Source: Rhizobium sp. Root708
GTDB lineage: Bacteria; Pseudomonadota; Alphaproteobacteria; Rhizobiales; Rhizobiaceae
Reading direction: 5' to 3'
NCBI RefSeq assembly: GCF_001429725.1
Contig: NZ_LMHV01000043.1
Span: 146,938 to 210,937 of the forward strand
Length of the DNA: 64,000 bases
Below, piece by piece: positions 40,960-49,445 of this stretch (position 1 is the stretch's first letter; each line of letters begins with the position of its first letter). Under the pieces are notes generated by a model. The model was given only the letters and a program-made list of their open reading frames with translations. It had not been told where the DNA came from and searched no databases. The position numbers were made by a program, and so were the translations under genes.

Positions 40960-41462
40960 GCGGCCGGAGAAAAGGGGTTGCGGACAAAACGGCGTTACGC
41001 CTGTCCACTTTCACCGGCGAATAAATACAACCTATAGTAATTGATTCACGGAGCTTTTTCGCTCCCGCTCATCGCCGTCTCCTTTCGGCCGGGATGGCCT
41101 GTAAACAGGCAAACTCGGCAGTAGCCACGGTGGCGATTGCTGGGCGAATTTATAGGGGCTTTTTTCGAAACGGCAATCGTCTTTTCACACGCCTGCGTTT
41201 TGGGAACCGCAACCCTGATTGAGCGAAAAACACCAAAATCCTGCACGGTTGCGGCTAAATAATCAGAAAATGATCGACCGGAAACGGTTTTAGGCGCGTT
41301 GAATGTGAAAATTGCTCACAAAGTGTGGCGAGCTACCATTTCAATCGAAATCAAAAAATCGGCAGCGCGGCAAGCTCCGCGAAAGGTCCAGCGCCGCCCG
41401 GGTTGCTGCTTAAACGTTTTACATCGCGCAAATAATTAGCGAGCAAACGAATCACATGAAAA
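40960..41462. other. Noncoding interval between the PAS-like gene and groEL
   Basis: About 500 bases of comparatively AT-rich sequence. I find no coding frame with codon bias or a ribosome site; a 66-codon minus frame at 41046-41246 is not convincing. A small dyad CCTGTAAACAGG and short A/T runs are present. It must hold the promoter of the PAS-like gene, and could hide a small RNA, which I cannot demonstrate. Confidence 0.45.
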
Positions 41463-41490
41463 CGAAAAGGGCGACCCGAGGGCCGCCCTT
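41463..41490 (-). terminator. Terminator of the groES-groEL operon
   Basis: AAGGGCG (41467-41473) pairs with CGCCCTT (41484-41490), with an extra inner CCC/GGG stem, followed on the minus strand by TTTTCGTTTT. It lies about 150 bases past the groEL stop; the inserted structured element accounts for much of that distance. Confidence 0.8.
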
Positions 41491-41532
41491 CCGTAACTGA
41501 ACCGGTTGGCTCAGATGTGCAGGCTTTCGCCT

Positions 41533-41660
41533 ATCACATCATGTCCATGCCGCCACTTCAGCGCGCTTGACGCGCTGAAGCACTGAAAGTGTATGGGCGG
41601 CTTTCACGGACAGTGCTGCAATCAGACCTTATGGTCTGATCACATCATGTCCATACCGCC
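41533..41660. repeat. Structured insertion at the 3' end of groEL flanked by a duplicated groEL tail
   Basis: A 22-base direct repeat (41533-41554 and 41639-41660, one mismatch) covers the stop and last codons of groEL, the Gly-Gly-Met-Asp-Met-Met end. The roughly 85 bases between hold three hairpins: a 10-bp stem (41556-41565 with 41571-41580), an interrupted stem (GCACTG 41580-41585 with CAGTGC 41611-41616, plus GAAAG with CTTTC), and an 8-bp stem (41621-41628 with 41633-41640). The look is of a small palindromic mobile element or a duplicated, folded 3' UTR. The protein sequence of GroEL is unaffected. Confidence 0.75.
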
Positions 41661-43280
41661 CATGCCGCCCATGCCGCCAGGCATGCCGCCAGGAGCGTCC
41701 TTCTTCGGAAGTTCGGCGATCATGGCTTCCGTGGTGATCAGCAGCGAAGCAACCGAAGCTGCGTTCTGCAGAGCCGTACGGACAACCTTGACCGGGTCGA
41801 CGATGCCCATGGCGATCATGTCGCCATATTCAGACGTCTGGGCGTTGTAGCCGAAGTTGTCTTCGTTCTTGTCGAGGACCTTGCCGACAACGATCGAAGC
41901 TTCGTCACCAGCGTTCTCAGCGATCTGGCGAACCAGCGACTGGAGAGCCTTGCGTACGATGTTGACGCCAGCTTCCTGGTCGTCATTTTCACCCTTGGAG
42001 GTGATCTTCGTCGAAGAGCGGAGCAGAGCGATACCGCCGCCTGGGACGATACCTTCCTGAACGGCAGCGCGCGTCGCGTTCAGAGCGTCGTCGATGCGGT
42101 CCTTCTTTTCCTTGACTTCGATTTCCGTGGAGCCGCCAACGCGGATGACGGCAACGCCGCCAGCGAGCTTGGCAAGGCGTTCCTGCAGCTTTTCGCGGTC
42201 ATAATCGGAAGAGGTTTCTTCGATCTGAGCCTTGATCTGTGCAACGCGGCCTTCGATGTCGGACTTGGCGCCAGCGCCGTCGACGATCGTGGTGTTTTCC
42301 TTGGAGATCGAAACCTTCTTCGTACGACCGAGCATGTCGAGCGTAACGGATTCGAGCTTGATGCCGAGGTCTTCGGAGATGACAGTGCCGCCCGTCAGGA
42401 TGGCGATGTCTTCCAGCATGGCCTTGCGGCGGTCGCCGAAGCCAGGAGCCTTGACGGCAGCGATCTTCAGGCCACCACGCAGTTTGTTGACGACGAGCGT
42501 AGCAAGAGCTTCGCCTTCGACGTCTTCAGCGATGATGAGGAGCGGCTTGCCGGTCTGAACGACGGCTTCGAGAACCGGAAGCATCGCCTGCAGGTTCGAG
42601 AGCTTCTTCTCGTGGAGGAGAATGTAAGCGTCTTCGAGGTCTGCAACCATCTTTTCCGGGTTGGTCACGAAGTACGGGCTGAGGTAGCCGCGGTCGAACT
42701 GCATGCCTTCGACGACTTCGAGTTCGGTTTCGGCGGTCTTGGCTTCTTCGACGGTGATGACACCTTCGTTGCCGACCTTCTGCATGGCTTCAGCGATATC
42801 AGCGCCGACCTGCTTGTCGCCGTTTGCGGAGATCGTGCCGACCTGGGCAACTTCCGCCGAGGTGGAGATCTTCTTAGCCTTGGCCTGCAGGTCCTTGACG
42901 ACTTCTGCAACAGCGAGGTCGATACCGCGCTTCAGGTCCATCGGGTTCATGCCGGCAGCAACTGCCTTGGCGCCTTCGCGAACGATAGCGCGGGCGAGAA
43001 CCGTTGCCGTCGTCGTGCCGTCGCCGGCGATGTCGTTGGTCTTCGAAGCAACTTCGCGGACCATCTGGGCGCCCATGTTTTCGAACTTGTCTTCGAGTTC
43101 GATTTCCTTGGCGACCGAAACACCGTCCTTGGTGATGCGCGGAGCGCCGAAGGACTTGTCGATAACGACGTTGCGGCCCTTCGGACCGAGCGTGACCTGC
43201 ACTGCGTCAGCGAGGATGTCGACGCCGCGCAGCATCTTTTCGCGCGCAGAGCGGCCGAACTTTACTTCTTTAGCTGCCAT
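41640..43280 (-). CDS. groEL: Chaperonin GroEL
   Basis: The 60-kDa chaperonin ring subunit, 546 residues. Expected features are present: MAAKEVKFGRSAREKMLRGV at the N-terminus, the ATP loop VTLGPKGRNVVID, GDGTTTATVLARAI, and the flexible Gly-Gly-Met tail (GGMPGGMGGMGGMDMM). It is cotranscribed with groES 56 bases upstream and controlled through the CIRCE element. Rhizobia usually have several groEL copies; the GroESL/CIRCE arrangement fits the main housekeeping copy. The 3' end carries a structured insertion (41533-41660). Confidence 0.98.
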   Translation of the reverse strand: MAAKEVKFGRSAREKMLRGVDILADAVQVTLGPKGRNVVIDKSFGAPRITKDGVSVAKEIELEDKFENMGAQMVREVASKTNDIAGDGTTTATVLARAIVREGAKAVAAGMNPMDLKRGIDLAVAEVVKDLQAKAKKISTSAEVAQVGTISANGDKQVGADIAEAMQKVGNEGVITVEEAKTAETELEVVEGMQFDRGYLSPYFVTNPEKMVADLEDAYILLHEKKLSNLQAMLPVLEAVVQTGKPLLIIAEDVEGEALATLVVNKLRGGLKIAAVKAPGFGDRRKAMLEDIAILTGGTVISEDLGIKLESVTLDMLGRTKKVSISKENTTIVDGAGAKSDIEGRVAQIKAQIEETSSDYDREKLQERLAKLAGGVAVIRVGGSTEIEVKEKKDRIDDALNATRAAVQEGIVPGGGIALLRSSTKITSKGENDDQEAGVNIVRKALQSLVRQIAENAGDEASIVVGKVLDKNEDNFGYNAQTSEYGDMIAMGIVDPVKVVRTALQNAASVASLLITTEAMIAELPKKDAPGGMPGGMGGMGGMDMM

Positions 43281-43336
43281 TTTGATAACTCCTGAAAAGG
43301 GGTGTCAGCGATATTCTGGTCGGGATGACCGGCTGA

Positions 43337-43633
43337 TTAGCCGATGATGCCCATGATGTCGGCTTCCTTCATGATCAGAAGGTCTTCGCCGTTGATCTTG
43401 ACTTCGGTGCCAGACCACTTGCCGAACAGAACGCGATCGCCGGCCTTGACGTCGAGAGCGACGACCTTGCCGGACTCGTCACGAGCGCCGGAACCGACGG
43501 CGACGATTTCGCCTTCCTGCGGCTTTTCCTTGGCGGTGTCGGGAATGATGATGCCGCCCTTGGTCTTTTCTTCGGACTCAACGCGGCGAACAACGACGCG
43601 ATCGTGAAGGGGGCGGAAGTTGGTGCTTGCCAT
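43337..43633 (-). CDS. groES: Co-chaperonin GroES
   Basis: The 98-residue lid of the chaperonin, which closes the GroEL cage. Clear family motifs are FRPLHDRVVVRRVESEEKT, the mobile loop KGGIIIPDTAKEKPQEGE, and the end LLIMKEADIMGIIG. It is the first gene of the operon, with a CIRCE element 59 bases upstream. Confidence 0.98.
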   Translation of the reverse strand: MASTNFRPLHDRVVVRRVESEEKTKGGIIIPDTAKEKPQEGEIVAVGSGARDESGKVVALDVKAGDRVLFGKWSGTEVKINGEDLLIMKEADIMGIIG

Positions 43634-43691
43634 TGTCTAATCCCTCGATCAAATGACATCAGCGAGCCGAGATAGCTCGCGCGGATGGATG

Positions 43692-43718
43692 TTAGCACTC
43701 GTGCTTGATGAGTGCTAG
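43692..43718. promoter_or_regulatory. CIRCE element (HrcA operator) of groESL
   Basis: TTAGCACTC-N9-GAGTGCTAG matches the CIRCE consensus TTAGCACTC-N9-GAGTGCTAA in all but the last base. It lies between the groES promoter (43727-43755) and the gene, so the heat-shock repressor HrcA would block transcription from here. Confidence 0.95.
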
Positions 43719-43726
43719 CGGCGTGC

Positions 43727-43755
43727 ATTTAGGAGTGGCCCGGCGGGGAGTCAAG
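43727..43755 (-). promoter_or_regulatory. groESL promoter
   Basis: On the minus strand CTTGACT (its TTGACT at 43749-43754) and CTAAAT (43727-43732) are 16 bases apart. This fits the alphaproteobacterial housekeeping or heat-shock sigma pattern. The CIRCE element begins about 9 bases downstream, around the expected transcription start. Confidence 0.7.
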
Positions 43756-44005
43756 AACGACCGCTATTTTTCTTCGCCGCGCTCGGCATAGCCTTAACAG
43801 CATATCCTTGTCGGAAGTGAGACAGCCGCGCGTCCTGCGAATTTTTCACGCGACCGACGCTGCCGGCTGAAACCCTGAGCCGACGAAATGACTGAATCCG
43901 ATTGGGCCCCTGGGATGAAAGGCTTTTCCTGGAGAGTGTCCGAGGATTGCCGCGCCCTTTGCCCGGTGCTATCGAACGTCGGCAGTGGGGACGGGGCAGA
44001 TATCG
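43756..44005. other. Interval between the groES promoter and chrA
   Basis: About 250 bases, part of the roughly 370-base divergent interval between groES and chrA. It must contain the chrA promoter. I see no coding frame that I would defend, and no strong repeat. Confidence 0.45.
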
Positions 44006-45406
44006 GTGAACAAGGCGATTGCGGCAGACGAGATCGTGGCGGCGCCGCCTCTTGGCGAGGCCGCTCGCGTTTGGGCGCGTATCGGCTGCCTGAGCTTCGG
44101 AGGTCCGGCCGGCCAGATTGCGCTCATGCACAAGGTGGTCGTCGAGGAAAAGAGCTGGATATCCGAGGAGCGGTTTGTGCACGCCTTGAGCTATTGCATG
44201 CTGCTGCCCGGCCCGGAGGCGCAGCAGTTGGCAACCTATATCGGCTGGCTCATGCATGGCATTCGCGGTGGCCTGCTTGCCGGTCTTCTTTTCATACTTC
44301 CCGGTTTCGCCATCATTCTCGTCCTGTCCGGACTGTATGCCGAGTTTCATGAGACCGGATGGCTGACAGCGGTTTTCTTTGGTCTGAAGGCGGCCGTCCT
44401 TGCGGTCGTGATCGAGGCATTGCTGAGGCTGGGTGGCCGGGCGCTCAAGAACCGCTTTCATTATATGGTAGCGACCGCATCGTTCCTCGGACTCTTCTTG
44501 CTCAACCTTCCATTTCCGCTGGTCGTCGTGCTGGCAGGTGCAGCAGGCTTCGCTCTCGCCCGTTATCGCGAGAGACGTGCGGCGAAGCCTAGAGCCGAAC
44601 GCCAGCCACTCGCCCGTTGGACCACGAAGTCGGTTGCGCGCCCTCTGCTGCTGCTGGTCGGCTGGATCCTGATCTGGCAATCGCCGCTCCTGATCGTGCG
44701 TGCGCTTGATGCCCCGACGGACCTGTTGGCCGAAGCGTTGAGCGGCGAGGCCAACGTGTTCGGCGCCGTCTTCATCTTCTTTTCCAAGATGGCCACCATC
44801 ACCTTCGGAGGCGCTTACGCCGTCCTTACCTATGTGGCGCAGATCGCCGTCGGCCACTATGCCTGGCTGAAGCCCGGCGAGATGCTCGATGGCCTGGCGC
44901 TGGCGGAAACAACGCCGGGGCCGCTTGTCCTCGTCCTCTGTTTCGTCGGCTTCCTGGCTGGCTACCGCAATCCCGTTGCGATGGTGCCGCTGGCCGGCGG
45001 TGTCTTCGGCGCCTTCCTCGCCGCCTGGGCGACCTTCGTTCCAAGCTTCGTGTGGATCTTTGCCGGCGCGCCCTTCATCGAGAGACTGCGCAGCAATGTG
45101 ATGCTGTCGGCCGCCTTGTCGGCAATCACGGCGGCCATCGTCGGCGTCATTCTCAATCTCGCCGTCTGGTTCGGCCTGCACGTCCTTTTCGCGGACGTGG
45201 GACGCATTGCAATTGTCTCGACCGGCGTCGGGCTGCCGCTGATAAGTCTTGCATGGCCCGACTGGCGCAGCATCGATTTCGGGGCCGTCGCGCTTTTCGT
45301 CGGCGCAGCGATCGCGCTCTTCCGGTTCAAGGTGAGCGTGGTCAAGATCCTCGGACTATCGGCCTTGGCCGGTCTGGCGATCAAGCTCTGCGAAGCATTC
45401 CTTTGA
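44006..45406 (+). CDS. chrA: Chromate transporter ChrA, long-chain type
   Basis: An inner-membrane exporter of the CHR family, about 466 residues with two homologous halves, each with the CHR pattern. The first half has RIGCLSFGGPAGQIALMH and MLLPGPEAQQLATYIGWL; the second has ITFGGAYAVLTYVAQ and LAETTPGPLVLVLCFVGFLAG. The start is uncertain: GTG 44006 has GGGGCAG upstream, and GTG 43985 would add seven residues. Members extrude chromate using the proton motive force; sulfate-like anions are also possible. No chrB regulator is adjacent. Confidence 0.92.
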   Translation: MNKAIAADEIVAAPPLGEAARVWARIGCLSFGGPAGQIALMHKVVVEEKSWISEERFVHALSYCMLLPGPEAQQLATYIGWLMHGIRGGLLAGLLFILPGFAIILVLSGLYAEFHETGWLTAVFFGLKAAVLAVVIEALLRLGGRALKNRFHYMVATASFLGLFLLNLPFPLVVVLAGAAGFALARYRERRAAKPRAERQPLARWTTKSVARPLLLLVGWILIWQSPLLIVRALDAPTDLLAEALSGEANVFGAVFIFFSKMATITFGGAYAVLTYVAQIAVGHYAWLKPGEMLDGLALAETTPGPLVLVLCFVGFLAGYRNPVAMVPLAGGVFGAFLAAWATFVPSFVWIFAGAPFIERLRSNVMLSAALSAITAAIVGVILNLAVWFGLHVLFADVGRIAIVSTGVGLPLISLAWPDWRSIDFGAVALFVGAAIALFRFKVSVVKILGLSALAGLAIKLCEAFL

Positions 45407-45509
45407 TTTCCCAGCCGCGCATTTTGGGTCGATAGCCCGGAAAATGCCTTGCCTTCCCGCCATGCCTTTGCGATGTCACGCCTGACTGAACGAGGATTGG
45501 AAAATCGGA

Positions 45510-46358
45510 ATGGCCAAGCGGATCGAAACCTTTGCAGAAATCGCCAGTCAGTATGACGCTGTTTTCTGCGATGTCTGGGGCGTTCTCCATAATGGCGTCG
45601 ATCCCTTTCCGAAGGCTGGCGCCGCGCTTGCCGCAGCGCGTGAACGCGGCCTCACTGTTGTCCTCATCACCAATTCACCGCGTATCGCCCCCCAGGTCGT
45701 GGCACAGCTGCGCCAGATTGGTGTGCCTGACGAGGCCTACGATCGGATCGTCACCTCGGGCGACGTGACGCGCGGCCTGATCGCGCAAGGTCCGAAGAAG
45801 GTCTTTCTTCTTGGCCCCGAGCGTGACGTTGCCCTCATCGAGGGCCTCGGTGTCCAGCGCGTCGATGCCAAGGAGGCGACATCGGTCGTCTGCTCCGGCT
45901 TCTTCGACGACGAAACGGAGACGCCGGAAGACTACACGGATATGCTCAGGGAATTTCAGGCGCGCAACGTGCCGATGATCTGCGCCAATCCCGACCTCGT
46001 CGTCGAGCGCGGCCACAAGATCATCCCCTGCGCGGGCGCCATGGCGGCCTACTATAATCAGCTCGGCGGCGAGACGCGCATCGCCGGCAAGCCGCATAGC
46101 CCGATCTATGACGCCGTTTTGTCGGTGGCGCGTGAGGTTCGCGGTGATGTCCCGCTCGACCGTATCTTGGCGATCGGCGACGGAATGCCGACAGATGTGC
46201 GCGGCGCGCTCGATTATGGTCTCGATCTGCTCTATATCAGCGGCGGCATTCACGCTAAGGAATACACACTCAACGGCGAGACGGACGAGGCCATTTTGAC
46301 GGCCTATCTGGAACGTGAGCGTGCTACCCCGCAGTGGTGGATGCCGCGTCTCGCATAA
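45510..46358 (+). CDS. TIGR01459-type HAD-IIA hydrolase (NagD-like)
   Basis: A 282-residue HAD phosphatase. Motif I is CDVWGVLHNGVDPFP (nucleophile Asp, with W-G-V in place of the usual D-G-T/V), motif II VLITNSPR, a C2-type cap in the middle, Lys in IAGKPHSPIYD, and motif IV LAIGDGMPTDVRGALDYG. This group is often next to ribF in Alphaproteobacteria, as it is here (28 bases between). The substrate is not established; a nucleotide or flavin-related phosphate is plausible from context. Confidence 0.88.
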   Translation: MAKRIETFAEIASQYDAVFCDVWGVLHNGVDPFPKAGAALAAARERGLTVVLITNSPRIAPQVVAQLRQIGVPDEAYDRIVTSGDVTRGLIAQGPKKVFLLGPERDVALIEGLGVQRVDAKEATSVVCSGFFDDETETPEDYTDMLREFQARNVPMICANPDLVVERGHKIIPCAGAMAAYYNQLGGETRIAGKPHSPIYDAVLSVAREVRGDVPLDRILAIGDGMPTDVRGALDYGLDLLYISGGIHAKEYTLNGETDEAILTAYLERERATPQWWMPRLA

Positions 46359-46386
46359 GCGTACCGCCCGAGAAAAGTCCTGCCCG

Positions 46387-47370
46387 ATGACCGTTTTCCA
46401 CCGCAATGAAACCCGTGAACCCCTGCCTGCCCACCTGAGGGGCGGAGTTGTCGCTGTCGGCAACTTCGATGGCGTCCATCGCGGCCACCAGTCGGTTCTC
46501 GAACGTGCGCTGGATATCGCCGAACGCCGTGGCATTCCGGCTCTCGTGCTGACCTTCGAGCCGCATCCGCGCGCCGTCTTCAAGCCCGATGCGCCTGTCT
46601 TCCGGATCACGCCGGCGCCGCTGCGTGCCCGTATCCTGGAGGCTCTCGGCTTCAAGGCGGTTGTCGAATATCCATTCGACCGCGCCTTCGCGCAAAGGAC
46701 GCCCGACGACTTCGTCCACACGGTTCTGAAGGACTGGCTGGGCGCCTCCGAGGTCGTCACCGGCTTCGATTTTCATTTCGGCCATAATCGCGAGGGCGGC
46801 CCGGCCTTCCTGATGGACGCCGGCCAGAAATACGGCTTCGGCGTGACGCTGGTCGATGCGTTCCGCGACGAGAATGCCGATGTGGTCTCCTCGAGCAACA
46901 TTCGCGAACTGCTGAAAGGCGGCGATATCAGTGCCGCAGCCGGGATGCTCGGCTATCACTACACGGTCGAAGCCGAAGTCATCGGCGGCGAGAAGCTTGG
47001 CCGGCAGCTCGGATTTCCGACGGCGAACATGCGACTGCCGCCCGAAGCCGCTCTGAAGGCCGGCATCTACGCCGTCAAATTCCGGCTGGAGGACGGCACG
47101 GTTCATGATGGTGTCGCAAGCTACGGTCGCCGCCCGACGGTCACCGACAACGGAGCGCCATTGCTCGAGACCTACGTCTTCGATTTCAGCGGCGATCTCT
47201 ATGGGCAAATCTGTTCCGTCTCGTTCTTCGGCTATCTGCGGCCCGAACTGAAGTTCGATGGCCTCGATCCGCTCGTCGAGCAGATGAACCGCGACAAGGA
47301 AGAAGCCCGCGCGCTCCTTGCCGGCATTCAGCCGCTCAGCGAACTCGATCGCAAAATCTGCTTCGCCTGA
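46387..47370 (+). CDS. ribF: Bifunctional riboflavin kinase / FAD synthetase
   Basis: Makes FMN from riboflavin and FAD from FMN. The N-terminal nucleotidyltransferase domain has VAVGNFDGVHRGHQ and FEPHPRAVFKPDAP and the loop SSSNIRELL. The C-terminal flavokinase domain has GEKLGRQLGFPTANMRLP and RPTVTDNGAPLLETYVFDF. ATG 46387 is chosen since it gives the usual MTVFHRNE-like start. The length of 327 residues is typical. FAD is used by GlcD and GlcE elsewhere in the window. Confidence 0.95.
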   Translation: MTVFHRNETREPLPAHLRGGVVAVGNFDGVHRGHQSVLERALDIAERRGIPALVLTFEPHPRAVFKPDAPVFRITPAPLRARILEALGFKAVVEYPFDRAFAQRTPDDFVHTVLKDWLGASEVVTGFDFHFGHNREGGPAFLMDAGQKYGFGVTLVDAFRDENADVVSSSNIRELLKGGDISAAAGMLGYHYTVEAEVIGGEKLGRQLGFPTANMRLPPEAALKAGIYAVKFRLEDGTVHDGVASYGRRPTVTDNGAPLLETYVFDFSGDLYGQICSVSFFGYLRPELKFDGLDPLVEQMNRDKEEARALLAGIQPLSELDRKICFA

Positions 47371-47502
47371 CGTTTCAGGCGCCTTCGAAAATTGTGGCTC
47401 TTTCGGGGCAGGCGCGCTTGCCGTGCGCGCTCGCGGGGATATCTCATCTATTTGATAAGACGCGGATTCGCTGCGCCCCCAGCACCGAAAGGCAATCATC
47501 AA

Positions 47503-47700
47503 ATGGACAAGAGGTTTGGAACGGCGGCCTGCTGGCTGCTCATCATTCCCTATATCGGGCTCCTATGGGTTCCCTTCTATAATTTTCACGATCCGGTCCT
47601 GCTCGGGTTCCCCTTCTTCTACTGGTATCAGCTGGCCTGGGTGCCGATCACCGCCGTCCTGACATTGATTGCCTACCGGAGCATGCGCGATGACGACTGA
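47503..47700 (+). CDS. DUF3311 small membrane protein, partner of the symporter
   Basis: A 65-residue protein with two hydrophobic helices (ACWLLIIPYIGLLWVPFYN and WYQLAWVPITAVLTLIAY), matching DUF3311. Its end overlaps the start of the sodium:solute symporter gene by 11 bases, so they are translated together. Such small partners of SSS transporters may help folding or activity, as in the YhdT/PanF pairs. The ATG 47503 is the first Met giving the DUF3311 core. Confidence 0.85.
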   Translation: MDKRFGTAACWLLIIPYIGLLWVPFYNFHDPVLLGFPFFYWYQLAWVPITAVLTLIAYRSMRDDD

Positions 47701-49165
47701 AATCGACGCCACCGCGCTTTCCGTCTTCATCTTCTTCTTTGTGCTCGTCACGGTCATGGGCTTCGTTGCCGCCCGCTGGCGCAAACCCGAAACGCTTGCA
47801 AGCATTGACGAATGGGGTCTCGGCGGCCGCAGCTTCGGCACCTGGATCACCTGGTTCCTGGTCGGCGGCGACTTCTACACCGCCTACACCGTCATCGCCG
47901 TTCCCGCCCTTGTCTACACTGTCGGCGCCTACGGCTTCTTCGCCCTGCCATACACGATCGTCGTCTATCCGTTCGTGTTCATGGTCATGCCCGTGCTGTG
48001 GAAGCGGGCGAGGGACTTCGGCTACGTGACGGCAGGTGATGTCGTCCATGGTCAGTATGGTTCGCGGGGGCTGGAGCTTGCGGTCGCCGCGACAGGCGTG
48101 ATCGCGACGATGCCCTATATTGCACTCCAGCTGGTCGGCATGACGGCGGCGTTGAAGGCGCTCGGTCTTCACGGCGAAATACCCCTGGCGGTCGCCTTCA
48201 TCGTGCTCGCGCTCTACACCTATTCGGCCGGCCTGCGCGCACCGGCGCTGATCGCCTTCGTCAAGGATATCATGATCTACATCGTCGTGATCGCCGCCGT
48301 CGCGCTGATCCCGTCGAAGCTTGGCGGCTATGCCAACGTCTTCGCTTCGGCGGATGCGGCGTTCCAGGCGAAGGGATCGGGAAGCCTGCTGCTTGGTGGC
48401 AACCAGTACGTCGCCTATGCGACCCTGGCCCTCGGCTCGGCGCTTGCGGCCTTCATGTATCCGCACACGCTGACTGGTATCTTTGCGTCGAACAGCGGCA
48501 ACACGATCCGCAAGAATGCGGTTTTGCTGCCGGCGTATACGCTGCTGCTCGGCCTTCTGGCTCTGCTCGGCTACATGGGACATGCCGCCGGGCTCAAGCT
48601 CGACAGCGCCAACGATGTGGTTCCGGCACTGTTCCAGACCCTGTTCCCGAGCTGGTTCGCGGGCTTCGCCTTCGCGGCGATTGCCATCGGCGCACTGGTG
48701 CCGGCGGCGGTGATGAGCATCGGGGCCGCCAACCTCTTCACCCGCAACTTCTGGAAGGCTTACGTCAACCCCGGAGTAACGGACGCCGGCGAGGCGAAGG
48801 TTGCCAAGGTGACGTCGCTTGTCGTCAAGGTCGGTGCGTTGCTTGTCATCATCTTCCTGCCGACGCAGTTCGCCCTCGATCTTCAGCTGCTGGGCGGGAT
48901 CTGGATCCTGCAGACGCTCCCGGCTCTGGTGTTCGGCCTCTATACGGGATGGTTCCGGGCGCCCGGCTTGCTGGCCGGCTGGTTTGTCGGCTTCTTCGGC
49001 GGCACGCTGCTTGTCTGGATCAACGGATTGAAGCCGCTGCAGCCGATTGCTTTCGGGGACACGTCATTCACGGTCTACATCGGTCTTCTGGCGCTGGCGG
49101 CGAACATCGTCGTTGCCGTGGTCGTCAATGCCGCGACCCCGGCAAAGGCGGTCGCGCGCGCCTGA
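47690..49165 (+). CDS. mctP: Sodium:solute symporter, monocarboxylate permease MctP
   Basis: A 491-residue inner-membrane transporter of the SSS family, with about 13 hydrophobic segments. The sequence resembles MctP of Rhizobium leguminosarum, which takes up lactate, pyruvate, alanine and other monocarboxylates. Recognisable parts are EWGLGGRSFGTWITWFLVGG and PALVYTVGAYGFFALPY in the first third, and FAAIAIGALVPAAVMSIGAA in the middle. The ATG 47690 overlaps the DUF3311 gene. No two-component mctSR genes are adjacent. Confidence 0.9.
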   Translation: MTTEIDATALSVFIFFFVLVTVMGFVAARWRKPETLASIDEWGLGGRSFGTWITWFLVGGDFYTAYTVIAVPALVYTVGAYGFFALPYTIVVYPFVFMVMPVLWKRARDFGYVTAGDVVHGQYGSRGLELAVAATGVIATMPYIALQLVGMTAALKALGLHGEIPLAVAFIVLALYTYSAGLRAPALIAFVKDIMIYIVVIAAVALIPSKLGGYANVFASADAAFQAKGSGSLLLGGNQYVAYATLALGSALAAFMYPHTLTGIFASNSGNTIRKNAVLLPAYTLLLGLLALLGYMGHAAGLKLDSANDVVPALFQTLFPSWFAGFAFAAIAIGALVPAAVMSIGAANLFTRNFWKAYVNPGVTDAGEAKVAKVTSLVVKVGALLVIIFLPTQFALDLQLLGGIWILQTLPALVFGLYTGWFRAPGLLAGWFVGFFGGTLLVWINGLKPLQPIAFGDTSFTVYIGLLALAANIVVAVVVNAATPAKAVARA

Positions 49166-49183
49166 TCTTCGGGTAAAACAGAG

Positions 49184-49207
49184 GCCGCGGGCAGGGGTGC
49201 CCGCGGC
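49184..49207 (+). terminator. GC-rich hairpin after mctP
   Basis: GCCGCGGGC (49184-49192) pairs perfectly with GCCCGCGGC (49199-49207), loop 6 bases. It is followed by TTCTCC rather than a T run, so it is a moderate terminator candidate. It lies 18 bases after the mctP stop. Confidence 0.55.
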
Positions 49208-49445
49208 TTCTCCACGCGACGACCTCATGAAATCCCTCTTCCTTTTCCGTCTGAAAGCGCCTATGAACCGGCGCGATGAACAAGTTCCGGCTGGCGATCA
49301 CGATACGAATTATCGGCCCGGCCTTCCGCGCGCGCTAAGCGGCCGGAAGGTCCGGGTTTTTGGCGCTTGGACGACGAGCGCCTCCGTCACCAATTTTCAA
49401 GCCCGTTGCGCCTGCTTCCGTGGCGCCTAGAGACGATTGCTAGAC

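Noticed and set aside
43751..45181. A 476-codon minus frame opposite chrA
   Set aside because: Rich in Gln, Arg, Asp and His with no domain, and opposed by clear CHR motifs on the plus strand.
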